From positions 1 to 41,992 of the IMG/VR virus record IMGVR_UViG_3300013285_000989: a stretch of DNA of 41,992 nt, one strand, 5' to 3'. The notes under the pieces are model-generated. The model was not told the origin of the DNA. It did no database searches and saw nothing but the letters and a program-made list of their open reading frames with translations. Position 1 is the stretch's first letter. Each line of letters starts with the position of its first letter. Shown one piece after another: positions 16,529-25,550 of this stretch. The stretch comes from a virus. The translations under genes were made by a program, and so were the position numbers.

Positions 16529-17410
16529 ATGTACAAAGGCCATTGCGATAAAATTAATCCAGGCGATAACGTTATCGTAGCGTTAGGTGATAGTTTCACA
16601 CAGGGTATAGGAGCCTACAGTTTAGAATCTTGGGAGAACTGTAAAAAGTGGGGGCCAGCACATTTGTTTAATTTGTCGGGTGATAGGTATATGCATGAAC
16701 AGGCCAAATACAACTGGGCGGCACAAATTAGAGACAACCACTTGCCAAACTACAAAATTTGGAACTTAGGCATTAACGGCGCTGGCAATCGTGGCGCAGT
16801 TAAAGAACTATATCTTAATCCTCTACCAGAAAATTTAGGTAATGTCGTAGTGATATTGATGTCAACTGGTATTGATCGTTTTGACTTTCTAAAAAATGAT
16901 TACAATACCTCCGGTGAAAACAATCATCAAAAGTGGCAGACAATTTGGCCTATTGTGGGTGATCGTGGACCTATATCAGTAATTGAAAAAGTGTACGCAG
17001 AGTTGCTTCATTCGTTTAGAGTCACTACTACCGAATACTTGCTCAATGTTGCCGATGCACAGAATTTTTGTCGTGCCCGAGGATACAAGTTTTTATTCAC
17101 ATCTGCATTTGATACTCATATTAGCAAAAGCGTAATGGCTAAAGACTTGGATAGGAATCCTGAGTACATTGACATTGTTGACTGGGATGACTATGTCACA
17201 TTAGACGATGGCAATATTACCTACATGGATATGATTGCTAAATTAGAAAACAATCCGCAATGCCAAACATTCCATCAGATGCATGCCTACTGCTCAAAAT
17301 TTACCATGCCCTTAGAATACATTACACCATGTGCTCACTGGACAATTAAAGGGCAGGGCATTGTGGCAGCAGATTTATACAAACAAATGATTAAGCACAA
17401 CCTACTATGA
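16529..17410 (+). CDS. SGNH/GDSL hydrolase
   Basis: Encodes 293 residues. The block I motif GDSFTQG (residues 20-26, nucleophile S22) follows the hydrophobic strand NVIVALG. LGINGAGNRG (Gly/Asn oxyanion-hole region) and a C-terminal CAHWTIKGQG with H270 as likely catalytic His complete the SGNH pattern; the Asp that normally precedes the His by three residues is replaced by T/P here. Family members are esterases or acetyl-transfer/removal enzymes acting on carbohydrates and lipids. Together with the glycosyltransferases it may trim or deacetylate a surface polysaccharide. One nt separates it from the previous gene; it overlaps the next gene by 4 nt (ATGA). Confidence 0.82.
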   Translation: MYKGHCDKINPGDNVIVALGDSFTQGIGAYSLESWENCKKWGPAHLFNLSGDRYMHEQAKYNWAAQIRDNHLPNYKIWNLGINGAGNRGAVKELYLNPLPENLGNVVVILMSTGIDRFDFLKNDYNTSGENNHQKWQTIWPIVGDRGPISVIEKVYAELLHSFRVTTTEYLLNVADAQNFCRARGYKFLFTSAFDTHISKSVMAKDLDRNPEYIDIVDWDDYVTLDDGNITYMDMIAKLENNPQCQTFHQMHAYCSKFTMPLEYITPCAHWTIKGQGIVAADLYKQMIKHNLL

Positions 17411-18408
17411 GAATATTTGTAACAGGAGTTGCTGGCTTTTTAGGTAGTCATATTGCAGACAGAATGATTGCATTAGGGCATACTGTGGCGGGCAACGATA
17501 ATCTAATAGGTGGATACATGGAACATGTAACCCCACAAGTAGAGTTTCACAATGTTGATTGTTGTGATTGGACAGCCATGTCTACAATAATGCAAGGCAG
17601 TGATGTTGTTATACATTGTGCCGCCACTGCACACGAAGGATTGAGTATGTTCAGTCCTAGTTTTATCACACGCAACATATATGAAGCTAGTATTAGTACA
17701 ATCAGCGCGGCAATTGGATGCGGAGTAAAAAGATTCTTATTTTGTAGTAGCATGGCTAGGTATGGTGTGCAAGCTCCTCCATTTGTTGAGGACATGTTAA
17801 TACGTCCAGTAGATCCATATGGCATTGCCAAAGAAGCTGTTGAGAAAACTTTACGTTTGTTGGCCAAGACACACGGCATGGAATGGAACATTGCGGTACC
17901 GCACAACATTATTGGCCCTAGACAAAAATATGATGATCCATTCCGTAATGTCATGAGCATTATGATCAATCGTAATTTGCAAGGCAAACCTGCAATAGTC
18001 TACGGAGATGGTAGTCAAACACGTTGCTTCAGTTATGTAGATGACTGCATCAGTTGCTTAGAAAAAATGGCACTGGATCCTAGCATTGTAAATCAGTTGA
18101 TTAACATTGGTCCAGATGAAGGCGTAGTTACAATTAAAACACTGGCCGATATGGTAGCAGAGGAATGTAGGTACACGGGTGAAGTAGAGTATATGCCAGA
18201 TCGTCCACAAGAAGTCAAATATGCTTATTGTAGTTCGGACAAAGCTCGCGAGTTGTTAGGTTACAAAACAACTGTGGATTTGGCAACAGCTATCAAACAT
18301 ACAGCAGATTATATCCGTGCATCAGGAGTACGCCCTTTTGATTATTCCTATCCTTTAGAAATTGTAAATGATCTAACACCTAAGACTTGGTCTAACAAAT
18401 TAATCTAA
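17407..18408 (+). CDS. NAD-dependent nucleotide-sugar epimerase/dehydratase (extended SDR)
   Basis: Encodes 333 residues. The Rossmann NAD motif GVAGFLGS (G7xxGFLG13) starts the protein. The active site has CSSMARYG (Ser/Thr region ~114-120) and Y138-GIA-K142 (YxxxK) after PVDPYG. PHNIIGPRQKYDDPFRNVM and YGDGSQTRCFSYVDDC are the substrate-binding segments of UDP-sugar epimerases and dehydratases. It most likely interconverts or dehydrates a UDP/GDP/dTDP-sugar used by the neighbouring transferases. The exact substrate (UDP-GlcNAc, UDP-Glc or other) cannot be fixed from sequence. It is the last gene of the operon that starts at 13593. Confidence 0.9.
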   Translation: MRIFVTGVAGFLGSHIADRMIALGHTVAGNDNLIGGYMEHVTPQVEFHNVDCCDWTAMSTIMQGSDVVIHCAATAHEGLSMFSPSFITRNIYEASISTISAAIGCGVKRFLFCSSMARYGVQAPPFVEDMLIRPVDPYGIAKEAVEKTLRLLAKTHGMEWNIAVPHNIIGPRQKYDDPFRNVMSIMINRNLQGKPAIVYGDGSQTRCFSYVDDCISCLEKMALDPSIVNQLINIGPDEGVVTIKTLADMVAEECRYTGEVEYMPDRPQEVKYAYCSSDKARELLGYKTTVDLATAIKHTADYIRASGVRPFDYSYPLEIVNDLTPKTWSNKLI

Positions 18409-18410
18409 AA

Positions 18411-18417
18411 TAAATAT
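18411..18417 (+). promoter_or_regulatory. late-promoter-like TAAATAT motif
   Basis: AAAATAAATATTTTC lies 4 nt before ATG 18422, in the 13-nt gap after the epimerase stop. There is no Shine-Dalgarno site in this gap. Confidence 0.45.
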
Positions 18418-18421
18418 TTTC

Positions 18422-19126
18422 ATGTCTGATAAACCACATTTACTTTTACACTGGATACTTGATATCCCAAAACAACAACTAGTCTGCAAAATTAATGATG
18501 AGTTGACCTATATTGCACTCAATGGGGGACACGACGGGTTTATTAAAAAGTACAGAGGTGTTGACATTGAGCTTACACTGGCAGATTGGGTACCACATGA
18601 AAAGCTATGGCTCAGCGAAGTGTTTGGTGAACACGTTGGGTATTACCAACCAGACTCAGACAGAGTTGTGTATCATCCTATAACTGGTCATGTTCAATAT
18701 TGTGTAAACGGAGTTGGTCCAGACGGACAGTATTTGGATCATTTACAACGTATGCAGATCTTAATGGAAGGTAAGGATCAAATTGAAATCTGGGGAAATG
18801 GATTTGGGTTACCGCCTGGACCGCGCAATCTATATACTACTCCTGATAAGGGATTGACTGTATATAAGCGCACACCTGCTCAAGGTGTTAGGTATCCTGA
18901 AGCACACACTAATCCAGACCTATGGTGGTTTGATCATCCACAGCCTTGTGCTCAACAACCATACAGTAAAAGTTATAAACTAAGCTCACATGCTGAGTTA
19001 CTAGAAGCCGGCTGTCCAAAAAATATTGTTGACCAATGTAAGGCCGGACAATGGGCTAGTCCTGAACATCCAGAACTACAAGCACACTACATCTATCCAA
19101 AAACTTTAGACCAGAACCCCAAGTAA
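18422..19126 (+). CDS. hypothetical protein, Pro/Trp/His-rich
   Basis: Encodes 234 residues. No family is recognised. It is rich in aromatic residues and Pro (LTLADWVPHEKLWLSEVFG, NLYTTPDKGLTVYKRTP, NPDLWWFDHPQP), typical of globular phage structural or carbohydrate-binding proteins. The last 21 nt overlap the convergent gene at 19106-20260. The start is only 4 nt after a TAAATAT motif, so it may be transcribed separately from the operon to its left. Confidence 0.7.
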   Translation: MSDKPHLLLHWILDIPKQQLVCKINDELTYIALNGGHDGFIKKYRGVDIELTLADWVPHEKLWLSEVFGEHVGYYQPDSDRVVYHPITGHVQYCVNGVGPDGQYLDHLQRMQILMEGKDQIEIWGNGFGLPPGPRNLYTTPDKGLTVYKRTPAQGVRYPEAHTNPDLWWFDHPQPCAQQPYSKSYKLSSHAELLEAGCPKNIVDQCKAGQWASPEHPELQAHYIYPKTLDQNPK

Positions 19127-20260
19127 CTCCACAAACTTTAGGTATTGTTGCTTAGAGTGGGTCATCTGTTGGAACTGTTGGAAATTGTGCTCCAACGTCA
19201 TCCATCCTTTGTAACGCCATTCAATTTGTTGTGCCCTAGTCAACGTTGATAATTGGGCAACTGTATCTTTGATACTGAACAACAACTTCTTATATCTTAG
19301 AACATCATCCTGTTCATCATCAAACGACAAATCAAAGTAAGAGTCGTACGTCTTGTAACCCAGCATGGTAAGTTTTTTATTCACTCCAGGCTGTCCATAC
19401 ATAACAAATGGTTGAAAGTTCAGCACAGGCTTTAGGAACTTCTCACTGAAGAACAAACTAGTATCTTGTACATTGTCTGCCAATGTTTCATTTGCTATAC
19501 TGAACAGTGTCTTACTGTGTAGTTCTGGTAATGCATAAAACGGCTCATTGATGTCAAACTTATCTTCATCCGCTATAAGCGGCAACCGTTGTCCAAATGT
19601 AACGTAGTCAGCAGGAGTTAATTCCATTTTATCATACACATAACCGTGGAATGGATCTGTTGTACTAACACGATCCTGACTGATAATAGTATGTTGACAC
19701 AGTTCGCTGTTGTACAGCATCAAGTGCGCCATAACCCTATGCGGCCTATTTCTTCTAGACAAACTTAATATAAACTTTTGATAGTTCTGCTCACATAGTT
19801 TTTTAGATTCAACTAAAGTTTTAATTTTAGTGTCTCTCCAATGCTGGCAAGCATCCAATATAAACAAAGGTACTACATTTATAGCGACGTCGACTTCCTT
19901 TAAGTTGCCCGTAAACAAGAATACTTTTTTAGGATTGATGTTATTTTTAATACAACTATATTCCAATGCCTGTGCTATGGGCATTTGCAGATGACTATAA
20001 CCTTCAAAGGTACAATCAAACATCAATATAGTTTTAGGTTCTTTTAACCTGTCAATATACTTTTGAGTTAGGTATTGGAACAAATCAATGTTGGTCCATG
20101 TGGGAGCACCGTACCCTAGTAAAAAACTAAAATATGATATATCATCGTGTGTATTGCCAAACTCTAAGCCTAGATTGGCAAAGCGAACATTTAGTGTAGT
20201 TTGACTACCACTAGACGTATAGTAAAGGTTATCAGTGACAGTTGCGGGAATATATTTCAC
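19106..20260 (-). CDS. putative glycosyltransferase, member 2 of the three-copy family
   Basis: Encodes 384 residues from a GTG start at 20260. The GTG lies 3 nt after a TAAATAC motif on this strand, and no better ATG exists near the start. The C-terminal block (FSIANETLAD, FFSEKFLKPVLNFQPFVMYG, LTMLGYKTYDSYFDLSFDDE) matches that of the genes at 15172-16527 and 21084-22412. The N-terminal half includes TILMFDCTFEGYSH and FILSLSRRNRPHRVMAHLML; the latter recalls the LSLNRLWHDHRLLMVSLM region of member 3. A GT-B type transferase is likely; the substrate is unknown. Orientation is opposite to its two paralogues. Confidence 0.65.
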   Translation of the reverse strand: MKYIPATVTDNLYYTSSGSQTTLNVRFANLGLEFGNTHDDISYFSFLLGYGAPTWTNIDLFQYLTQKYIDRLKEPKTILMFDCTFEGYSHLQMPIAQALEYSCIKNNINPKKVFLFTGNLKEVDVAINVVPLFILDACQHWRDTKIKTLVESKKLCEQNYQKFILSLSRRNRPHRVMAHLMLYNSELCQHTIISQDRVSTTDPFHGYVYDKMELTPADYVTFGQRLPLIADEDKFDINEPFYALPELHSKTLFSIANETLADNVQDTSLFFSEKFLKPVLNFQPFVMYGQPGVNKKLTMLGYKTYDSYFDLSFDDEQDDVLRYKKLLFSIKDTVAQLSTLTRAQQIEWRYKGWMTLEHNFQQFQQMTHSKQQYLKFVELLGVLV

Positions 20261-20263
20261 AGA

Positions 20264-20283
20264 GTATTTATTGCAATAAATAC
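20264..20283. promoter_or_regulatory. divergent late-promoter-like palindrome
   Basis: GTATTTATTGCAATAAATAC is a perfect 20-bp palindrome and thus two TAAATAC motifs facing outward with a 6-nt centre. The left motif is 3 nt before GTG 20260 (minus), the right one 7 nt before ATG 20291 (plus). Confidence 0.7.
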
Positions 20284-20290
20284 GTACATA

Positions 20291-21091
20291 ATGAATTTCA
20301 AAAAGTATAAACGATTCTTTGCCTTTGGTTGTAGTTTTACAGACTACTACTGGCCAACTTGGGCCAACATTATTTCAAAAGAAATTCCTGACTCCTATAT
20401 CTATGCCAAAAATGGCGCCGGCAATTTTTACATATACCAAGCACTAATGGAAGCAATCATACATCATAAGATTGATAAAGACGATTTGGTAATGATAATG
20501 TTTTCTAACGTCACTAGGGAAGATAGATTTACTAGAAGTCGAGGATGGATAACCACTGGTAATTTATATCATCAAAATGAATACGATCAAACGTTTTTGG
20601 ACAAGTACCTGTGTGATCATGGCTACTTAATGCGAGATTTGAATTTGGTACAAGGTTGTAGGCTATCTTTAGACTCAATTGGCTGCGACTATGAACTTAT
20701 GAGCATGGTACCATTTGACAGCAAGCGCAGTGACAGTTATAATATGACTGAAGTAGACTATCTATTGAAGTTCTATGAAGGAACAATAAACAAAGTCCAT
20801 CCTAGTGTATTAGATACTGTATTTAGGGGTGACTGGAATAGTCGAAAGAAACGTCCCAAATATAAATGTCATTGGTCCACTGAACTGTATGTAGACAATC
20901 ATCCGACTCCTGCCGAACATTTGGAGTATTTGAAATTGACGTTTACTGACATGCAACTCAGTCAGTCTACTTTAAGTTTTGTTGACAAATATACCGCGAG
21001 AGTTATGCATACAAATTATAGCATTTATGATACACCTGACTTTGATAAGAAGATTCAGCCTAGACTAGGGGAGAGTAGTCAGTATGAATGA
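20291..21091 (+). CDS. SGNH-hydrolase-like protein
   Basis: Encodes 266 residues from ATG 20291 (MNFKKYKRFFAFGCSFTDYY). Longer frames upstream would run through the divergent promoter. FAFGCSFTD (S15) is the SGNH block I variant G-C-S-F/H-T seen in many phage and polysaccharide-cluster proteins. KNGAGNFY supplies the block II Gly/Asn, and DNHPTPAEHLEYL the late D-x-H with a following helix. It is distinct in sequence from the SGNH gene at 16529-17410. It begins an eight-gene overlapping operon to 27316 and overlaps the next gene by 8 nt. An esterase or acyltransferase role on a glycan is inferred. Confidence 0.75.
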   Translation: MNFKKYKRFFAFGCSFTDYYWPTWANIISKEIPDSYIYAKNGAGNFYIYQALMEAIIHHKIDKDDLVMIMFSNVTREDRFTRSRGWITTGNLYHQNEYDQTFLDKYLCDHGYLMRDLNLVQGCRLSLDSIGCDYELMSMVPFDSKRSDSYNMTEVDYLLKFYEGTINKVHPSVLDTVFRGDWNSRKKRPKYKCHWSTELYVDNHPTPAEHLEYLKLTFTDMQLSQSTLSFVDKYTARVMHTNYSIYDTPDFDKKIQPRLGESSQYE

Positions 21092-22412
21092 AATAACTGT
21101 TGAGTCTATACTGGTACAACAGTGGTTTGAAATGAGTGACTTAGATGCGTTCCGTAAGAATCTCTACATATTAAACAACAACTCTACCACGTTTGATAAA
21201 AACTTGTTTAACTTGACTACTGTTAATAGGGACGGTGATCCCTATTGGGCAGAGTTTATGATTGAACATTTCCAAGAGATTGACCTTGGTATTAAAATTG
21301 TAGATTTGAATAAGATTAACTTAGATAAGAAATGGATCATTAGTTTAGACATATCTTATATGGAGTGGCGCAAACACCCCGGTGACTTGTTTGAATCATT
21401 TGATAAAAAGATATTACGCGAGCTTAATCATGGCAATGCGTATCTAGTATTAAATCATCAATGTGAAAGTTTTACTAACATATTCTTCCATACACTGTAT
21501 CAAAAACTAGAACTACATCCGTCTGTACCACACAACAAGATTATCTATATGGTAGCTGCCGCAGACATTGAAGATGTATACAGTAAATTTGTAGAGGATT
21601 ATAATATTCCTCCTGAGAAGCGTATACAGGTCATGTATACGCATCATGTGTACAAACGTTTTAGGTATCTAGGGAACGGCATTAAAGAGTTTGACTATGA
21701 TAACACGGTACCAAAGGAGCGTAAGTTCTTAAGTCTCAATAGACTATGGCACGATCATAGATTGTTAATGGTTAGCTTAATGGCTGAACGTGATCTACTT
21801 AACCACGGCTATGTTAGTTTGGGAGTAATGGACTTTCAAAAAGAACATGCCCAGGACAAGATTGATAACATCTATAGTGTAGACTACGGCTTGGGTAGAG
21901 AAATTGCTAGCGGCTATGCCAAGATTAAGCCTAACTTGCCATTGCAGATTGATGACATTGATCTGTTTCAAAATCAGTTCTCAATGAACAGCTTGCCTGC
22001 TGACTTTTACCAAAAGACCTACTTTAGTTTAGTGTCCAGTACAAACGGTATGCAGTCGCAAGAGCAAAGTGTAGGCTTTACAGAGAAAGAAGTCAAGCCT
22101 ATAATGTATAAGCATCCGTTCATTATATACAACTTGCCCGGAGCATTGGCACATTTAAAGAGCATGGGGTTCCTAACATTTGAGCCATGGTTTGATGAGA
22201 GTTACGATAAAGAAACAAACGATTTCAAAAGACTAGACAAGATTCTAAAAGAAGTTAAGAGGCTTAGTGAGTTGACTTTTGAACAATGGGATCTTATAAT
22301 TAAAGAGATGGAACCTGTACTGGCCCATAACTACAATCGAATGATAAATTATACATCAGAACATTGTTATTTTAACAGCGACTTAAAAAAATTCTTATAC
22401 TATGTCTCGTAA
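21084..22412 (+). CDS. putative glycosyltransferase, member 3 of the three-copy family
   Basis: Encodes 442 residues. The C-terminal block has SLVSSTNGM, GFTEKEVKPIMYKHPFIIYN, LAHLKSMGFLTFEPWFDESY, followed by a helical region ending in AHNYNRM. Members 1 and 2 share the E-K-x-x-K-P and F-x-T-F/Y-D-x-x-x-D-x-S-Y/F patterns. The middle has KFLSLNRLWHDHRLLMVSLM, again echoed in member 2. The family is a probable GT-B transferase of unknown donor. It lies within the operon, overlapping both neighbours by 8 and 11 nt. Confidence 0.65.
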   Translation: MNEITVESILVQQWFEMSDLDAFRKNLYILNNNSTTFDKNLFNLTTVNRDGDPYWAEFMIEHFQEIDLGIKIVDLNKINLDKKWIISLDISYMEWRKHPGDLFESFDKKILRELNHGNAYLVLNHQCESFTNIFFHTLYQKLELHPSVPHNKIIYMVAAADIEDVYSKFVEDYNIPPEKRIQVMYTHHVYKRFRYLGNGIKEFDYDNTVPKERKFLSLNRLWHDHRLLMVSLMAERDLLNHGYVSLGVMDFQKEHAQDKIDNIYSVDYGLGREIASGYAKIKPNLPLQIDDIDLFQNQFSMNSLPADFYQKTYFSLVSSTNGMQSQEQSVGFTEKEVKPIMYKHPFIIYNLPGALAHLKSMGFLTFEPWFDESYDKETNDFKRLDKILKEVKRLSELTFEQWDLIIKEMEPVLAHNYNRMINYTSEHCYFNSDLKKFLYYVS

Positions 22413-24330
22413 ACTGATTAGCCTAGTACAGCCAAACTTTCAACAAGGTCCCAAGGAGTTTAATGCTCATTACCTGCCTTATAGTGTAGGAGTCTTGTGG
22501 GCATATGTTAATCAGTTTGAATCAGTAAGCACACAATACCAATTAGAAGATTTAATTTGGCGTAGGGATAATATTGAAGACACTGTGGCTAAATTGGCAC
22601 AGTGTGACATTGTGGGGTTCAGCACATATGTATGGAACAAGAATTACAATTATGCGTTAGCACGTAAAGTCAAAGAAGCTAACCCCGGCTGTATCATATT
22701 CTTTGGTGGACCTGAAATGCCCATCACCAAAAAAGATATCTTTAAAAAATTGCCCTTCATTGATGTAGTTATTAAATCAGAAGGTGAGATAATTCTACGA
22801 CAGTTACTTGATGCAATATCAAACAACACATCTTGGTTTGATATCAAGGGATTGTTAGTTAATAGAGATAACATTCCTGTAGACACTGGCAACGGTGATC
22901 GTATCAATAACTTAGAAGATTTGCCTAGTCCTTATCTAACTGGTGTGTTTGATAAGATCATGAGTGAAGTTAATGATGTGGAATGGAATGCCACAGTAGA
23001 AACTAATCGAGGTTGTCCTTATGCCTGTACGTTTTGTGACTGGGGTAGTCTAACATATAACAAAGTTAAGAAGTTTAATCTACAAAAAGTATTTGATGAA
23101 CTAGAGTGGATTGGTAAAAATAACTGTGGATTTGTTACAATTACAGATGCTAACTTTGGTATGTTCGTTGAGCGTGATAATGCCATTGCTGACAAGCTGA
23201 TTGAAGTACAGGAAAAATACGGATGTCCTAATAGCTTTAGCATGAGTTGGGCCAAAGATCAAAAGCCTGAAGTATTTGACATTGTATTCAAATTGATTAA
23301 GAATCCTAAGTTTAATCAAGGTCTAACTGTTAGTGTGCAGAGTATGGACTTGGATGTGCTAGAGAATATCAAACGTAAGAACTTATCACAGCACAAGATT
23401 GAAAACATATTTGCTCTGTGTGATAAGAACAATGTACCTGTATACACAGAGATTATACTAGGCCTGCCGGGGGAAACTGTAACAAGCTGGCGTGAAGGGT
23501 TCTACAAGATATTCCGTGCAGGTAATCATACTGGCATTAATATCCTACAGGCACAGATGTTAGAAAACGCAGAGATGAATCTCTTGCAAGAAAGACTGTT
23601 TAAATTAACCAGCGTGCCTGTTTATGATTACATGAGCGGCAGTTACAACTACAACGAATTAAAAGAATGTGTAAGTGTAGTTACCAGTACCAAAGATATG
23701 AACATGGAAGAAATGTTAGACAGCCAAATATTCAGTTGGTTCATGCAGACATTTCATATTAACGGACTTACTACATACATCAGTAGATTCTTTGCCAAAC
23801 AGGGAATCGACTATTCAGTATTCTATGACAAACTATGGAATCATTTAATTAATGACCCTTGGTTTATATCTGAGCGGGACAAGGTTAGACAGTATTATCG
23901 CAATTGGATGACTGACGGTGAGATTAATCACCCAAACATATCTAACATTGAGATACACGGATGGAACATCATACACCGTTCAACATTACATATGCACATG
24001 GATCGACAGTACGATCACGTATTTGGATTAATTGACGAGTTTGTAACTAGTACATTTGATTTAGATGCCGAATGTTTAAAGCAATTACTAGAATTTCAAA
24101 AACGATATGTAATCAATTATGACGATATTGCACAGTTTCCATATAATGTAACCTACGACTACGACTTTTTGGGCTACTTACTGGATGACACAGCATTGGT
24201 TAATAGTGTACAATACAACTATCAATTTCACGAAAGTAAAGACATTAGTCTAGATAGATTTTTAGAAAACATCTATTTTGGAAGAAAACGTAATTTCGGA
24301 AAAGCATTAATAACAAAGGAACAACAATGA
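22402..24330 (+). CDS. B12-binding-type radical SAM enzyme
   Basis: Encodes 642 residues. The N-terminal ~190 residues form a cobalamin-binding-like domain (AHYLPYSVGVLWAYVNQ, CDIVGFSTYVWNKNYNYALA, IIFFGGPEMP, DVVIKSEGE). The radical SAM cluster motif is C205-PYA-C209-TF-C212-DWG. TITDANFGMF, SVQSMDLDVLENIKR and TEIILGLPGET are the following barrel motifs. This layout is that of class B radical SAM enzymes, which act as methyltransferases, cyclases or other radical enzymes. The Asp-His of a B12 lower-ligand motif is not apparent, so cobalamin binding is uncertain. It is embedded in the sugar operon and may modify a sugar or lipid. Confidence 0.88.
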   Translation: MSRKLISLVQPNFQQGPKEFNAHYLPYSVGVLWAYVNQFESVSTQYQLEDLIWRRDNIEDTVAKLAQCDIVGFSTYVWNKNYNYALARKVKEANPGCIIFFGGPEMPITKKDIFKKLPFIDVVIKSEGEIILRQLLDAISNNTSWFDIKGLLVNRDNIPVDTGNGDRINNLEDLPSPYLTGVFDKIMSEVNDVEWNATVETNRGCPYACTFCDWGSLTYNKVKKFNLQKVFDELEWIGKNNCGFVTITDANFGMFVERDNAIADKLIEVQEKYGCPNSFSMSWAKDQKPEVFDIVFKLIKNPKFNQGLTVSVQSMDLDVLENIKRKNLSQHKIENIFALCDKNNVPVYTEIILGLPGETVTSWREGFYKIFRAGNHTGINILQAQMLENAEMNLLQERLFKLTSVPVYDYMSGSYNYNELKECVSVVTSTKDMNMEEMLDSQIFSWFMQTFHINGLTTYISRFFAKQGIDYSVFYDKLWNHLINDPWFISERDKVRQYYRNWMTDGEINHPNISNIEIHGWNIIHRSTLHMHMDRQYDHVFGLIDEFVTSTFDLDAECLKQLLEFQKRYVINYDDIAQFPYNVTYDYDFLGYLLDDTALVNSVQYNYQFHESKDISLDRFLENIYFGRKRNFGKALITKEQQ

Positions 24331-25550
24331 ATATTGGATTTATAGGGGTAGGCAAATTGGGAATGCCATGCGCCGAAGCAATAGCACAAAAGGGACACAG
24401 TGTCACAGGCTACGATGTCGAACACAGAAATAGTGATCATGTTAAAATGGTTAGATCTATTCAATTGTGTGTTGCTGGTAAAGATATTGTTTTTGTTGCA
24501 GTCCCCACTCCACATGATCCTGCTTATGATGGTAGAGAGCCAACAGCCCATCTAACTCCAAAAGATTTTAATTACGACATTGTAAAGAGTTGTTTAGCAG
24601 AAGCCAACAAACACATGAATAAGGACCAGTTGTTAGTCCTTATATCCACTGTACTTCCGGGAACAACTCGTAATCAGTTTATGCAATCAGTCAACAACAC
24701 ACGTTTCATTTACAATCCTTATTTGATTGCCATGGGCAGTGTTGCATGGGACATGGTTAATCCAGAAATGATTATGATAGGCACTGAAGACGGCAGTGTA
24801 ACTGGTGACGCTGAACAGCTTATTGATTTTTATAAAACTATTATGGAAAATGACCCACGATATGAAGTGGGTACATGGGATGAGTGTGAGTGTATCAAAG
24901 TATTTTACAACACATTTATCAGTGCCAAGATTGGTCTAGTAAACATGATACAAGATGTTGCTATTAAACAAGGAAACATAAATGTTGATGTGGTGACCAA
25001 CGCACTGGCCAAGAGCACAATGCGCATCATGGGACCACAGTATATGAAGGCAGGTATGGGTGATGGCGGTGCATGTCATCCTAGAGATAATATAGCACTT
25101 CGATATATGGCCGAACATCTAGATTTGGGATATGATCTGTTTGACTCTATAATGAACGCTAGAGAAATACAGGCCAAAAACGTAGCCCAGACATTGGTTA
25201 ACTTGGCTGATAAAAATAAAATGAGTATTTTTATACACGGCAAAGCATACAAACCAGATGTGGATTATTTAGATGGCAGTTACAGTTTGCTAATTGGTCA
25301 TTACTGTGAACTGTTGGGCTATCCTCCCACTTATGTAGATCCGTTAACTGGTGACGATATGGAATCAGTATGGGGTGTTGTGTTATTGGCACACAATAGA
25401 AGGATTACTTATGAGTATAGAGGATTCCAAGAGGTTCAAGGATTTTATTGTAAGATAGAAAGTGGATCAATTATTGTGGATCCTTGGAGAACAACTCCCA
25501 ACATTGAAGGATGCACAGTTATACATTATGGAAACACTAGGTTTCAATAA
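24327..25550 (+). CDS. UDP-glucose/GDP-mannose 6-dehydrogenase family protein
   Basis: Encodes 407 residues. NAD-binding GVGKLGMPCAEA starts the protein; VFVAVPTPHD, STVLPGTT and NPYLIAMGS are family motifs of nucleotide-sugar dehydrogenases. The catalytic loop reads GMGDGGACHPRDN with Cys C250, where the family has G-G-x-C-F/L-P-K-D, so Lys is replaced by Arg. The C-terminal third has FIHGKAYKPDVDYLDGS, equivalent to the family G-x-A-F/Y-K-P-x-x-x-D-x-R-x-S motif, with Gly in place of Arg. It oxidises a UDP- or GDP-hexose to the uronic acid. Overlaps: 4 nt upstream, 23 nt downstream. The altered residues leave activity open. Confidence 0.87.
   Translation: MNIGFIGVGKLGMPCAEAIAQKGHSVTGYDVEHRNSDHVKMVRSIQLCVAGKDIVFVAVPTPHDPAYDGREPTAHLTPKDFNYDIVKSCLAEANKHMNKDQLLVLISTVLPGTTRNQFMQSVNNTRFIYNPYLIAMGSVAWDMVNPEMIMIGTEDGSVTGDAEQLIDFYKTIMENDPRYEVGTWDECECIKVFYNTFISAKIGLVNMIQDVAIKQGNINVDVVTNALAKSTMRIMGPQYMKAGMGDGGACHPRDNIALRYMAEHLDLGYDLFDSIMNAREIQAKNVAQTLVNLADKNKMSIFIHGKAYKPDVDYLDGSYSLLIGHYCELLGYPPTYVDPLTGDDMESVWGVVLLAHNRRITYEYRGFQEVQGFYCKIESGSIIVDPWRTTPNIEGCTVIHYGNTRFQ

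Noticed and set aside
17547-17987. 146-codon minus-strand frame inside the epimerase gene
   Set aside because: The plus-strand epimerase has intact catalytic motifs over this region; the minus frame has no recognisable features.
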